This document shows, one piece after another, positions 34,829 through 43,836 of a stretch of DNA of 64,000 nucleotides; positions within the stretch are counted from its first letter, which is position 1; each line of letters begins with the position of its first letter. The stretch covers positions 1,331,001-1,395,000 of the forward strand of contig NZ_CP015405.2 in the NCBI RefSeq assembly GCF_001689125.2, read 5' to 3'. This DNA is from Blautia pseudococcoides (GTDB lineage: Bacteria > Bacillota > Clostridia > Lachnospirales > Lachnospiraceae). Below the pieces are notes generated by a model. That model had not been told where the DNA came from, ran no database searches, and saw nothing but the letters and a program-made list of their open reading frames with translations. Made by a program: the position numbers and the translations under genes.

Positions 34829-35017
34829 ATGAATAAAAAGGAGACAGATTGTACGTCTATTACCAAGCAGGTCATAGAAAATGTACGGCCCAATCTGCTA
34901 AAACAGATGGCAGTATGGTATTTGTCCGGTTGTTTAAGGGTTATGGAAGACAATACTGTGGAGCATGCCTGTAAAACAAAAACAGAGAATGTAAGGAAGT
35001 CGGCTGTATGGAACTGA
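34829..35017 (+). CDS. Small 62-residue protein of unknown function
   Basis: I do not recognise this protein. It has a very strong ribosome site (TTGGAGGAGG) and overlaps the next gene by 10 bp, which argues that it is real. The product has one moderately hydrophobic stretch (LLKQMAVWYLSGCL) with charged ends and two Cys. It does not match an autoinducer peptide motif that I know. By position it could be a regulator, a toxin or a partner of the membrane protein that follows. Confidence 0.5.
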   Translation: MNKKETDCTSITKQVIENVRPNLLKQMAVWYLSGCLRVMEDNTVEHACKTKTENVRKSAVWN

Positions 35018-35565
35018 CATTTTGGAATATTACGGGATTCAACCTGTTTGGGATCACAGTACAATTTCTACAGCAGCTCATACTGACACGGGTACTGCTT
35101 GGAAAAGCAGCGGACAGGAAAAGAATTCTGATTTTTCTGCTGCCGTACAATATTTTTTTGGCGGCCTTTGGGGCTGTGGAATTTCTTTCGGGAATATTTG
35201 CACATGTGGGCTTACTGGTGCTGCATCAATACCTGTATATTCTGGTCTGGTGTGCAGGAATACGGTATATTTATAAAGAAAAGCGGAAGAATGCCATTGT
35301 GACCAGTGCAGTTGTTATGTTCCTTGTATTTATTATGGAGGATTTTACAGGCTTTTTTGTTAAGCAGAATTATGATTTATCCGTGGCATCAGATTTACAT
35401 AGATATATAGTATTAGAGGTGCTGGGGGCCATGGCAATAACGGTGTGTGCTGCTAGTATATTAAGACATCTGACAATAAAAGATATGATATATGGAGGGA
35501 ACAAGATATGGCAAAACAGACAAAAATATGGGACATTATTAAGAGCGCGGGGTATGCACCCATAG
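35008..35565 (+). CDS. Polytopic membrane protein resembling a kinase sensor domain without the kinase
   Basis: A 185-residue protein with about five or six hydrophobic helices, starting around residues 8, 35, 58, 78, 100 and 135. The layout resembles the N-terminal membrane domain of AgrC-like GHKL histidine kinases, but no H-box or ATPase domain follows. AAGGAAG precedes the ATG. Its end overlaps the next gene by 58 bp, a long overlap that suggests either coupling or a 3' end altered by mutation. Function unknown. Confidence 0.5.
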   Translation: MELTFWNITGFNLFGITVQFLQQLILTRVLLGKAADRKRILIFLLPYNIFLAAFGAVEFLSGIFAHVGLLVLHQYLYILVWCAGIRYIYKEKRKNAIVTSAVVMFLVFIMEDFTGFFVKQNYDLSVASDLHRYIVLEVLGAMAITVCAASILRHLTIKDMIYGGNKIWQNRQKYGTLLRARGMHP

Positions 35566-35960
35566 AGAATAGAAATATTATAGTATCCTATGCACCCGCA
35601 AACATAAGTGACTCCATCGCAAAATTTTTAGGATGCAGCAATGAATTCTTTGTACTACAGATATGTGCGGACGAACTGGTCCTTGTGCCGTTCAGCAAGA
35701 TGACCAGGGGATTGAAAAAAGAGGTGGCATTGGCAATCCCCTTTGAGACAATAGAAAGTATTCAGGTGTCAACCTCTGCTCTTAATTATATTATAACGAT
35801 TAAAACAGAACACGATGAGCTTCGGCTGTCAACCCAGCAAAAGGAATTAAGTGATTTCCGTCTTAAAGGACTTCTGGCAAATGAGGACCTGGGCAAAAAC
35901 TGGCATAAGATCAACCTGGATGAAACACTGAATGCGTTAAAAGAGATTAAAAAAGATTAA
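35508..35960 (+). CDS. Soluble beta-rich protein of unknown function (PH-like)
   Basis: A 150-residue protein with no membrane helix. Alternating hydrophobic strands (FFVLQICADELVLVPFS, IPFETIESIQVS, YIITIKTEHDELRLS) followed by a C-terminal helix suggest a PH-like fold of the kind often found in small bacterial membrane-associated proteins. No catalytic residues are evident. ATGGAGGGAACAAG precedes the start. It is the last gene of a three-gene unit with overlapping members. Confidence 0.5.
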   Translation: MAKQTKIWDIIKSAGYAPIENRNIIVSYAPANISDSIAKFLGCSNEFFVLQICADELVLVPFSKMTRGLKKEVALAIPFETIESIQVSTSALNYIITIKTEHDELRLSTQQKELSDFRLKGLLANEDLGKNWHKINLDETLNALKEIKKD

Positions 35961-35966
35961 AAAAGA

Positions 35967-35995
35967 TTGACACAGTCACATAACTGTTTTATTAT
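35967..35995 (+). promoter_or_regulatory. Promoter-like sequence after the three-gene cluster
   Basis: TTGACA (35967-35972) and TATTAT (35990-35995) are separated by 17 bp. It starts seven bases after the stop of the preceding gene and reads into a gene-poor 250-bp stretch with pseudogenes beyond, so its original target may have decayed. Confidence 0.5.
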
Positions 35996-36253
35996 AATAG
36001 GTAATTATAACTATTCAGCGGGTCTGCGCTTCGATTCTGTTTGAATTTTTGCCTGTAACTGTGAATGGGCTTATGAGGGCAGCCTGAACTGCTATGTAGG
36101 CGTTGACGGAAACTCTAACTTCTGTTCCTTTGGGGCAGGAGTTTTTTTGATACTTGGAAGTTATGAACTGCTGCTGCATACAAGCAGTTTCAAGACAGGG
36201 AACAGGCAAATGATTCTGGAAGAGACTTATCACGAGCCGGAAAGGAAAAAAAT

Positions 36254-36412
36254 ATGGAAGGATTTATGACACCTCCCAAACATATAAATTTTAATGTAAA
36301 AAAATTATTTGGGAAAATGGGCGAAATACAGGACGGTTCTATAGCCTGTCTGGAAAACGGAGGCGGAGGCCCCACGGAGAACCATGTGCACATGCATGAA
36401 TGGAAAGGATAG
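36254..36412 (+). pseudogene. Truncated cupin-domain gene fragment (52 codons)
   Basis: A short frame with an AAAGGA ribosome site. The start (MTPPKHINFNVKKLFGKMGE) and the metal-binding opening GGGGPTENHVHMH are those of a small cupin protein, but the frame stops right after, before the barrel is formed. The remaining cupin strands are not found downstream, where a broken TetR gene follows after 5 bp. I read it as a deletion remnant. Confidence 0.6.
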
Positions 36413-36417
36413 CCTAA

Positions 36418-37034
36418 ATGAATGAAAAGTTTTCTTCTCTTCCGCAAGAGAAACAACAGGCCGTCATAAATGCCGCAATGGAGGTATTTGGGAAAAATGA
36501 ATACAAAAGGGCATCCACGGATTTGATGGCGGCAAAAGCAGGAATCTCAAAAGGATTATTGTTTTACTATTTTCGCAATAAGAAAGAATAATATCTGTAT
36601 ATATACAATTGCCTGATAGAAACCAGGAAGGAATCGATTGTTGATGAAAGATTTAAATCCATAACAGATTTCTTTGAACTCTTACGATATGCAGGCACTT
36701 ATAAAGTGAAAATATTGGATAAGTATCCTTTTATACTGGATTTTGCTCTGCGTGCCTTTTATTCTGAAAAGGAAGATGTATCAGATGAACTTAAAAATGT
36801 AAATACAATGCAAGATGACGTATTGTTTCAGGTATGCTTTGGTCATATAGATACTTATAAATTTAAAAATGATGTTGATCCATTTAAGGTTTATAAAATG
36901 CTGCGCTGGATGGGGGACGGATATATACATGATAAGGTGCAGAAATTTGCCTGGATGAAATGCTGAGGCAGTTTGAGGAGTGGATAGAACTGTTTCAAAA
37001 ACTTGTGTATAAGGAGGAATACCGTAAAAAATGA
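36418..37034 (+). pseudogene. TetR-family regulator with a nonsense codon and a frameshift
   Basis: The frame from ATG 36418 gives a full TetR DNA-binding domain (ASTDLMAAKAGISKGLLFYYF), then hits TAA at 36589-36591. The same frame continues with the TetR C-terminal domain up to 36966. The true C-terminus (EMLRQFEEWIELFQKL) is in another frame, ending at TGA 37032-37034. So there is one nonsense codon after FRNKKE and one single-base shift near 36950. The gene is recent enough that both halves are readable. Confidence 0.8.
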
Positions 37035-37084
37035 GCATTGGGTGAAAAGCGGGCACCAATTTTATCTGATAGTATAACCATATC

Positions 37085-37120
37085 GTAACTGTTTGGCAGG
37101 TCAGCGCATGAACAAGTTAC
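37085..37120. repeat. GTAACT hairpin element
   Basis: GTAACTGTT (37085-37093) and AACAAGTTAC (37111-37120) form a stem with one bulged base. Related GTAACT...AGTTAC hairpins are at 51303-51329 and 63331-63357. It lies just upstream of the AraC gene. Confidence 0.5.
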
Positions 37121-37147
37121 GCCATATCAAATAAGGAGGTGCGCACA

Positions 37148-38062
37148 ATGCACGCATGGGAAGCTATACAAAAGACTTTAGATTACATGGAAGCACATAT
37201 CAAGGAGGATATCAACGCGGAAACCCTGTCTGACATAGCAGGGCTGTCCCCTTTCTATTTTCAGAGGCTCTTTAAACGTCTGATAAATAAAACGGTCCAG
37301 GAATATATCAAACTGCGACGACTGGCACTCGTGACAGCGGAATTGGATAAGGGCGATATGAGAATTCTGGATATTGCCCTGGAGTACGGATTTTCCAGCC
37401 ATGCAAATTTCACCAGAGCATTTAAAACTGCATATGGGTTAACACCGGAGGAATACAGAGACACACGTCCGCTTTTGAATACCTTTATAAAGCCTGAGAT
37501 ATCTATGGTTTATACCATGATTGATGAAGGGGTTCCGCTGCTTGCGGGTAATATGGTTTTGGAGATCAATAGAAGAACACTGGACTATCCGGAGGTGTAT
37601 CTTGGATTTGAGACAAAGGTAAAAATAGAGGGACAGATTCCGGCAGGTGAAAGCACAGGAGTGGATATACCTGGCCAGTTATGGAAGAGATACCACAAAG
37701 AAAAGGAAGCGTTTGCGGATTATCTGAACCCGGAAGCTGAGTTGGGAATGTCATACATGCAGGAACCCCGGAAAGGGGAATTTACCTATTTTGCAGGAGG
37801 TCTTGCAGGCGGAGCGGGCATGCCGGAAGCGCTGGCGAAACAAGAACTGCCCGCAGGGGAATATCTTGTCTGCAGTATTGAGGCAGAAAGTTTTGAAGCG
37901 CTTGTGACAACAGCGCTGGATCAAGCGGGAAAATACCTTTTCGGCACCTGGCTGCCCCACCATAAACTGGCAACGAAGCCTTTCTCTGCTGAAAAATATT
38001 ATAAAAATATGGATGGTATTCATTATATGGAAATCTGGGTTATTCCTGCTGAGACAGAATAA
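37148..38062 (+). CDS. AraC-family regulator with GyrI-like effector domain
   Basis: Transcription regulator of 304 residues. The N-terminal part (1-105) is a double helix-turn-helix of the AraC type (DIAGLSPFYFQRLFKR, then ILDIALEYGFSSHANFTRAFK). The C-terminal half (about 125-304) is a GyrI-like small-molecule binding domain, the combination found in multidrug and stress regulators such as Rob and SbmC relatives. AGGAGGTGCG precedes the ATG at 37148; an in-frame start at 37139 overlaps it. A hairpin follows its stop. Its target may be the glycyl-radical genes downstream, but the 160-bp gap gives no proof. Confidence 0.83.
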   Translation: MHAWEAIQKTLDYMEAHIKEDINAETLSDIAGLSPFYFQRLFKRLINKTVQEYIKLRRLALVTAELDKGDMRILDIALEYGFSSHANFTRAFKTAYGLTPEEYRDTRPLLNTFIKPEISMVYTMIDEGVPLLAGNMVLEINRRTLDYPEVYLGFETKVKIEGQIPAGESTGVDIPGQLWKRYHKEKEAFADYLNPEAELGMSYMQEPRKGEFTYFAGGLAGGAGMPEALAKQELPAGEYLVCSIEAESFEALVTTALDQAGKYLFGTWLPHHKLATKPFSAEKYYKNMDGIHYMEIWVIPAETE

Positions 38063-38063
38063 C

Positions 38064-38097
38064 GCACTTGGACGTGCTCCAGCAGCATACCAAGTGC
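38064..38097 (+). promoter_or_regulatory. Inverted repeat between the AraC gene and the glycyl-radical operon
   Basis: GCACTTGG (38064-38071) and CCAAGTGC (38090-38097) form a perfect 8-bp repeat with an 18-base loop, two bases after the AraC stop. There is no T-run, so it is either a weak terminator or an operator. Confidence 0.4.
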
Positions 38098-38222
38098 AAT
38101 GGATTCCAGTTGTCTTGGGAAACCAAACGTGCATCCGTTGACTTTCAGGTATGGGGGGAATATAATGCTGTTTGTAGACTGGTTTTCAGCCTAAAGCATG
38201 CAAAGAGAGGTATACAGCTTAG

Positions 38223-39134
38223 ATGGAAGTGCAATTGGTGACGGACATACAGAAGTTTTCCATACACGATGGGGAAGGAATACGCACCACTATATTTTTT
38301 AAGGGATGCCCGCTTTCCTGTATCTGGTGCCATAATCCGGAGACGCAGGATTATGGGCAGCAGTTCATGTGGAATCAGGAAAAATGTGCAGGGTGCGGAG
38401 AATGTGCTGGGGCTTGTCCAAGCGGAGCTGTTTCCATGGATGGACACAAACCGGTGACAGATGTAAATAAATGTGGAATCTGCCATACATGTGAAGAATA
38501 CTGTCTGCAAAATGCCAGGGAATTCGCAGGCAGAGAATATACAGTGGAGGAACTGGCTGCGGAAGCAGTAAAAGACCAGCCCTTTTATGAACAGTCTCAC
38601 GGCGGGGTTACTCTCTCAGGGGGAGAGGTACTGGCCAGGGACATGGATTTTGTGGAGCAGCTGATGCTTGAGCTGACTAAGCGGGGGATACGGGTAAACG
38701 TAGATACCTGCGGATACATACCATGGAAGAATATAGCGCGGATAATTCCTTATACAGATACCTTTTTATATGATATAAAACTTATGGATTCCCGGCTGCA
38801 TCAGAAAATGACCGGGGTAGGAAATGAAGAAATCCTGGAAAACCTCATAAGGCTTTCCAAAAGCAAAGCAGCCATCTGGATTCGTATTCCGGTCGTGGGC
38901 GGTGTAAATGATACGGATAGGAATATGGAGGAAACCTTGGAGTTTCTCAGTTCCCACTCCATTACACCAAAATGGATTCACCTGCTGCCTTACCATAATA
39001 CAGGGAGCGGAAAGTATCCAAGGCTGGGTCAAAAATACCAGGGCAGGGATTTTACCACCCCCAAGGAATCACGCATGCAGGAACTGCTGGATATGTGCCT
39101 GGCGCGGGGATATCAGGCCGGAATAGGAGGTTAA
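38223..39134 (+). CDS. Glycyl-radical enzyme activase (radical SAM)
   Basis: Activating enzyme of 303 residues that installs the glycyl radical on its partner. The radical SAM cysteines are C29, C33 and C36 in CPLSCIWC. A ferredoxin-like insert with two [4Fe-4S] motifs follows (CAGCGECAGACP and CGICHTCEEYC), as is usual for activases of the PflD/HypD/CutD class but not of PflA. GGVTLSGGEV is the GGE motif that binds SAM. It lies five bases before the glycyl-radical enzyme gene, which defines the partner. Confidence 0.9.
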   Translation: MEVQLVTDIQKFSIHDGEGIRTTIFFKGCPLSCIWCHNPETQDYGQQFMWNQEKCAGCGECAGACPSGAVSMDGHKPVTDVNKCGICHTCEEYCLQNAREFAGREYTVEELAAEAVKDQPFYEQSHGGVTLSGGEVLARDMDFVEQLMLELTKRGIRVNVDTCGYIPWKNIARIIPYTDTFLYDIKLMDSRLHQKMTGVGNEEILENLIRLSKSKAAIWIRIPVVGGVNDTDRNMEETLEFLSSHSITPKWIHLLPYHNTGSGKYPRLGQKYQGRDFTTPKESRMQELLDMCLARGYQAGIGG

Positions 39135-39139
39135 TGTAG

Positions 39140-41512
39140 ATGGAACAGGGAATGAACGAAAGAATCCGAAGGCTTCGCAGGGAGAGCCTGGAGACAGAAG
39201 CGCATATTGATATGGAACGTGCAAAAATAGAGACAGAGGTGTACCGCAGATACGAAGGCACCGTATCCGTGCCGGAACTTCGGGCATTGGTTTTAAAACA
39301 CTATTTTGCCGAAAAGACATTGTACATAGGTAAAGGTGAATTGTTGGTGGGTGAGAAGGGAAACGGGCCTCAGGCAGCCCCTACGTTTCCGGAACTGTGC
39401 TGTCATACCGTGCAGGACCTTCATGTGATGAATGACAGGGATCTGATCAGCTTCAAGGTGCAGGAGGAGGATTATACGTTTCAGGAAAAGAAGATGATCC
39501 CTTTTTGGGAAAGGCGTTCCATCCGGCACCGGATCCTGGAAAAAATGACACCAGAATGGAAGAAAGCATATGAATGCGGAATCTTCACGGAATTTATGGA
39601 ACAGAGAGGCCCGGGTCATACTGTGGGTTCTGAGAATATTTACAAGAGAGGGCTTCTGGACTATAAAAAGAAAATTCAAGAGGCATGGAAGAATCTGGAT
39701 TACAGCCAGGACCCGGAAGCCCTGGACAAAGAGAATGAGCTTCACGCCATGGAAATTGCCTGTGACGCGGTAATACTTCTGGGCAGGCGGTATCATGACT
39801 ATGCGCTGGAGCTGGCGGAAAAAGAGGAGGATAGTGTCCGCAGGGAGGAGCTTTTGCAGATCGCCCAAAACTGCAGCGTTGTTCCGGCGCACAAACCGGA
39901 GACATACTGGCAGGCCCTTCAGATGTATTGGTTTGTTCATCTGGCTGTGACAAGTGAGCTGAACCCATGGGATGCTTACAGCCCCGGCCGGCTTGACCAG
40001 CACTTGATCCCCTTCTACAGAAAGGATGTAAAAGAGGGGGTTCTGGACCGGGAACGTGCAAAAGAGCTGTTGGAATGCCTGTGGGTGAAATTCAACAATC
40101 AGCCTGCGCCGCCAAAAGTGGGAATCACATTGAAAGAAAGCGGTACTTACACAGACTTTGCCAATATCAATACCGGCGGGGTAACACCAAAGGGACATGA
40201 CGGTGTCAATGAAGTGAGCTATCTGATCCTGGAATGTATGGATGAGATGAAATTACTGCAGCCCAGTTCAAATGTGCAGATCAGTAAAAAGACGCCTCAG
40301 GAGTTTTTATTAAAAGCATGTGAGATTTCCAGAAAAGGATGGGGACAGCCGGCCTTTTATAATACAGAGAGTATAATCCAGGAGCTTCTAAACGCGGGAA
40401 AATCCATTGCAGATGCCAGAAAAGGCGGTACCAGCGGGTGTGTGGAGACAGGTGCCTTTGGAAATGAAGCATATATTCTGACCGGTTATTTCAATCTGCC
40501 TAAAATACTTGAAATTACCCTTTGCAATGGATATGATCCTGTTGCAGGGGAAATGCTTGGCCTGCCTCTTGGCAAAGCGGAGGAGTTTCAATCCTATGAG
40601 GAGCTTTTCGAGGCCTATAAAAAGCAGATTCTGCATTTCCTGGATATTAAGATGCGGGGTAATCATGTGATTGAAGGGATTTATGCCCGCTACATGCCGG
40701 TGCCGTTCCTCTCTGTCATTACCAATGACTGCATTGCAGAGGGGAAGGATTATAACGCCGGAGGGGCCAGATACAATACCAATTATCTGCAGGGAGTGGG
40801 GATCGGGACCATCACCGACAGCCTTACAGCCATAAAATATAATGTATTTGACAAGAAAAAATTCACCATGTCAGAATTGATGCAGGCACTGAGAGACAAT
40901 TTTGAGGGGCATGGCCGAATCTGGAATCTTGTCAGCAATAAAACACCTAAGTACGGCAATGATGATGATTATGCGGATGACATTATGAAAGACGTGTTTC
41001 AGTTCTACTATGAAAGTGTGACCGGGCAGCCCAATATGAAGGGCGGAAAATACCGCATCAATATGCTGCCGACTACCTGTCATGTTTATTTTGGGGAAGT
41101 GATGCTGGCAAGTCCCAATGGCCGCATGGCGCATAAACCCGTATCTGAAGGAATATCCCCGGAAAAGGGGGCGGATGTGCAAGGTCCTACGGCTGTAGTG
41201 AAATCCTGTTCCAAGATGGATCACTTAAACACAGGGGGAACTCTGCTGAACCAGAAATTTACGCCTCAGGTGGTGTCTGGTGAGAACGGACTGATGCAGA
41301 TGGCAAATCTGGTACGGACTTATTTTAATCTGGATGGACATCACATACAGTTTAATGTGATCGACCGCAGGACCCTTCTGGAGGCTCAGGCTCATCCGGA
41401 TGAATATAAGGATCTGATCGTGCGTGTGGCAGGATACAGTGACCATTTCCGGAATTTGAGCAAAGCACTGCAGGACGAGATCATTGATAGAACAGAGCAG
41501 TCATTTGGCTGA
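39140..41512 (+). CDS. hypD: Glycyl-radical trans-4-hydroxy-L-proline dehydratase
   Basis: A 790-residue glycyl-radical enzyme. The radical site is G765 in RVAGYSDHF and the thiyl Cys is C434 in GTSGCVETG with E436 next to it. Residues I recall as active-site positions in HypD all fall at identical numbers here: H160, D278, S334, D339, F340, C434, E436, Y450, T645 and G765. That agreement separates it from choline lyase, glycerol dehydratase and PflB. HypD removes water from trans-4-hydroxyproline to give 1-pyrroline-5-carboxylate, which is then reduced to proline. The reductase gene often found beside hypD is not here. AGGAGG lies 10 bases before the ATG. Confidence 0.82.
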   Translation: MEQGMNERIRRLRRESLETEAHIDMERAKIETEVYRRYEGTVSVPELRALVLKHYFAEKTLYIGKGELLVGEKGNGPQAAPTFPELCCHTVQDLHVMNDRDLISFKVQEEDYTFQEKKMIPFWERRSIRHRILEKMTPEWKKAYECGIFTEFMEQRGPGHTVGSENIYKRGLLDYKKKIQEAWKNLDYSQDPEALDKENELHAMEIACDAVILLGRRYHDYALELAEKEEDSVRREELLQIAQNCSVVPAHKPETYWQALQMYWFVHLAVTSELNPWDAYSPGRLDQHLIPFYRKDVKEGVLDRERAKELLECLWVKFNNQPAPPKVGITLKESGTYTDFANINTGGVTPKGHDGVNEVSYLILECMDEMKLLQPSSNVQISKKTPQEFLLKACEISRKGWGQPAFYNTESIIQELLNAGKSIADARKGGTSGCVETGAFGNEAYILTGYFNLPKILEITLCNGYDPVAGEMLGLPLGKAEEFQSYEELFEAYKKQILHFLDIKMRGNHVIEGIYARYMPVPFLSVITNDCIAEGKDYNAGGARYNTNYLQGVGIGTITDSLTAIKYNVFDKKKFTMSELMQALRDNFEGHGRIWNLVSNKTPKYGNDDDYADDIMKDVFQFYYESVTGQPNMKGGKYRINMLPTTCHVYFGEVMLASPNGRMAHKPVSEGISPEKGADVQGPTAVVKSCSKMDHLNTGGTLLNQKFTPQVVSGENGLMQMANLVRTYFNLDGHHIQFNVIDRRTLLEAQAHPDEYKDLIVRVAGYSDHFRNLSKALQDEIIDRTEQSFG

Positions 41513-41532
41513 TTTTTTCCAGTTCCCAAAGG

Positions 41533-41559
41533 CCGGGCAAAGATTTATTCTTTGTCCGG
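41533..41559 (+). terminator. Hairpin after hypD
   Basis: CCGGGCAAAG (41533-41542) pairs with CTTTGTCCGG (41550-41559) around a seven-base loop. A T-run is lacking after it, so it may protect the mRNA end as well as stop transcription. Confidence 0.5.
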
Positions 41560-41577
41560 GTATCATGGAATGCAAAG

Positions 41578-42142
41578 GGTGGGGAAATATATGACCGTCT
41601 GTCTGATCATGAAGTGTTTGCAGATTTGTTTAATGGCGTTGTCTTTCAAGGGGAGGAGATAATAAAACCTGAGTATTTGGAAGAGATGAACGAGAAAAAA
41701 CAACTAAAGATTCCGGGGAGAGACGGTCAGCCCGTGGCGATCCAAAAACTGCGTGACGTGCAAAAAGCATGTGGATCGGATGGGAGCCTTTGGGGCACCA
41801 TGCTTGCAGCAATGGGCCAGCGAACAGATTCATTATGGAATGCCGGTGAGACATATGCTTTATGATGCGGTTGATCACACAAAACAAATGCTGGACCTGC
41901 TTCACAACATGAGAGATTTTTTGGATGTTCCGCTGATAAAAGATAACGCGGATGCCATTAGGACAGAAGAGGGAGGGATGAATATGTGTACAGCATTTCA
42001 GCAAATGCGCAGGGAAGGTGAACAGCAAGGCAAAAAAATGGGAGAAGAAAAACTGTCCAGGCTTATGCAGTTCTTGATCCATGACAACAGGATTGAAGAT
42101 TTACTGAAGGCGTCTCTGGATGCAGGGTATGCTGCATTATGA
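41578..42142 (+). pseudogene. Rpn-type PD-(D/E)xK nuclease/transposase gene, broken
   Basis: Two overlapping frames together give a shortened Rpn-family protein: DRLSDHEVFADLFNGVVFQG to NEKKQLKIPGRDGQ in one frame (to 41865), and HYGMPVRHMLYDAVDHTKQM to the Gln/Glu-rich C-terminus in another (to 42142). The crossing point near 41790-41850 needs a frameshift, and the catalytic middle is reduced. No start codon with a ribosome site is evident. These genes are typical remnants of horizontally moved families. Confidence 0.7.
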
Positions 42143-42240
42143 AGAGCTGCCGGATCAGAAAAACATAAAGTATACAAATATTCCTTCATGCGTTATGATA
42201 TATTGAATAGGAATAATGAGAAAAGGAATATGAAGTAATA

Positions 42241-43590
42241 ATGAAGAGGGATTTGACAACAGGAAATATTATTAAGACTATGTTAATATTTGCAGGCCCT
42301 ATGATTATCGGAAACCTTCTGCAGCAATTTTATAACATAGCAGATACACTGATCGTAGGCAGATTTGTAGGGGCTGATGCCATGGCTTCTGTGGGAGCGG
42401 CTTATACGCTGATGACTTTTTTAACTTCCATACTAATTGGATTATGTATGGGCAGCGGGTCTCTGGTATCCTTTTATTTCGGAAAACAGGACAAGGTAAA
42501 GATGGAGGTATGTGTACAGGGGTCATTTCTGCTGATAGGCGTTGTCACAGTAGTTATCAATGTGCTGGTGTTTGTATTCATCAATCAGATTTTGCGGATA
42601 CTACAGATACCAACAGAAATATTAGCCATGTCTCACGAGTATGTGATAATAATTTTTGCCGGTATATTTTTCGTGTTTCTCTATAATTATTATGCTTATC
42701 TTCTGAGGTCTATAGGTAATTCTGTCATTCCGCTTGTTTTTTTGGGAACAACCTCGGTTTTGAATGTTGTCCTTGATATCATATTTGTGGTGACCTTTCA
42801 ATGGGGAATCGGAGGTGCAGCACTGGCGACTGTAATATCACAGGCCATATCCGGGATTGGTATTTCCATATATGTGTGGGCGAAGGAACCGGCGTTCAGG
42901 ATCCGGCTGTTTGGAAAGCACCGTGTCTCTCTGACAAGGGAGTCCATGAAGGAAATTACAAGATTTTCATTCGCGGCATCTATACAGCAGTCGGTAATGA
43001 ATCTGGGTATACTGATGATACAGGGGCTGGTAAACAGTTTCGGCGTTGCAGTTATGGCTGCCTTTACAGCGGCAGTCAAGATAGATTCTTTTGCCTATAT
43101 GCCTGCACAGGAATTTGGAAATGCGTTTTCCCTGTTCATATCCCAGAATCACGGCGCCGGAAAAGAAGACAGGATTGGGAAAGGTACCAGGCAGGCTTTT
43201 GCAGTTTCCGCAGTGTTCTGCGCAGTGATCTCCATACTTGTGTTTCTTCTTGCAAAGGAGCTTATGCTGTTATTTGTGTCACCGTCTGATACGGAGATTA
43301 TAAGTATCGGAATGGGTTACCTGCGGATCGAGGGCACATTTTACATAGGAATTGGGATTTTATTTTTGCTTTATGGATATTACAGAGGGATCAATCTGCC
43401 TGAAATGTCGTTGCTTTTAACCATCATATCCCTGGGGACCAGAGTGATCCTTGCTTATATTTTAGCCCCAGTAGAGGCCATAGGGGTTGCAGGAATCTGG
43501 TGGGCTATACCGATTGGCTGGTTCTTGGCAGATATTACCGGGATTATTTATATGCGTCACAGAGAACAGAAAAAGCTTTTGCGCAGATGA
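42241..43590 (+). CDS. MATE-family efflux transporter
   Basis: Membrane exporter of 449 residues with twelve predicted helices in two similar halves. It uses a sodium or proton gradient to expel cationic drugs or metabolites. The start MKRDLTTGNIIKTMLIFAGPMIIGNLLQQFYNIADTLI is read as motifs around residues 1-40 typical of Lachnospiraceae MATE proteins, and GNAFSLFISQNHGAGK marks the second half. It has its own short upstream region of about 100 bp after the broken nuclease gene. Substrate unknown. Confidence 0.87.
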   Translation: MKRDLTTGNIIKTMLIFAGPMIIGNLLQQFYNIADTLIVGRFVGADAMASVGAAYTLMTFLTSILIGLCMGSGSLVSFYFGKQDKVKMEVCVQGSFLLIGVVTVVINVLVFVFINQILRILQIPTEILAMSHEYVIIIFAGIFFVFLYNYYAYLLRSIGNSVIPLVFLGTTSVLNVVLDIIFVVTFQWGIGGAALATVISQAISGIGISIYVWAKEPAFRIRLFGKHRVSLTRESMKEITRFSFAASIQQSVMNLGILMIQGLVNSFGVAVMAAFTAAVKIDSFAYMPAQEFGNAFSLFISQNHGAGKEDRIGKGTRQAFAVSAVFCAVISILVFLLAKELMLLFVSPSDTEIISIGMGYLRIEGTFYIGIGILFLLYGYYRGINLPEMSLLLTIISLGTRVILAYILAPVEAIGVAGIWWAIPIGWFLADITGIIYMRHREQKKLLRR

Positions 43591-43782
43591 TTGAAATTCC
43601 AGTATTACTCCGCAGAATATTTTATCCAATGATACTGCATTTGCTTTGCTGCTGACCTGTCTTCAGAAAATAGAATGGCTGCCGATACCTGGCCAATTGT
43701 GGAACGGTCATGCTTACAGAAGAAGGGAAGACTGCCATACTTGTTGATCCGGAATAAGAGGAGATACTAGATATTTAAAGAG

Positions 43783-43817
43783 AAGGAAAGCGGCTGTTTA
43801 TGGCTGCTTTCCTTTTT
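43783..43817. terminator. Terminator between convergent MATE and aminotransferase genes
   Basis: AAGGAAAGC (43783-43791) pairs with GCTTTCCTT (43806-43814) and ends in TTTTT. The 190 bp between the MATE stop and this hairpin hold no recognisable gene; a short fragment reading TEEGKTAILVDPE may be the tail of a lost gene. Confidence 0.7.
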
Positions 43818-43836
43818 AGCAGAAATTAGTTTTCAT

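Noticed and set aside
35941..35972. Short AAAAGATTA tandem repeats
   Set aside because: Three imperfect units at the end of a Lys-rich C-terminus are explained by codon repetition; no CRISPR-like spacing is present.
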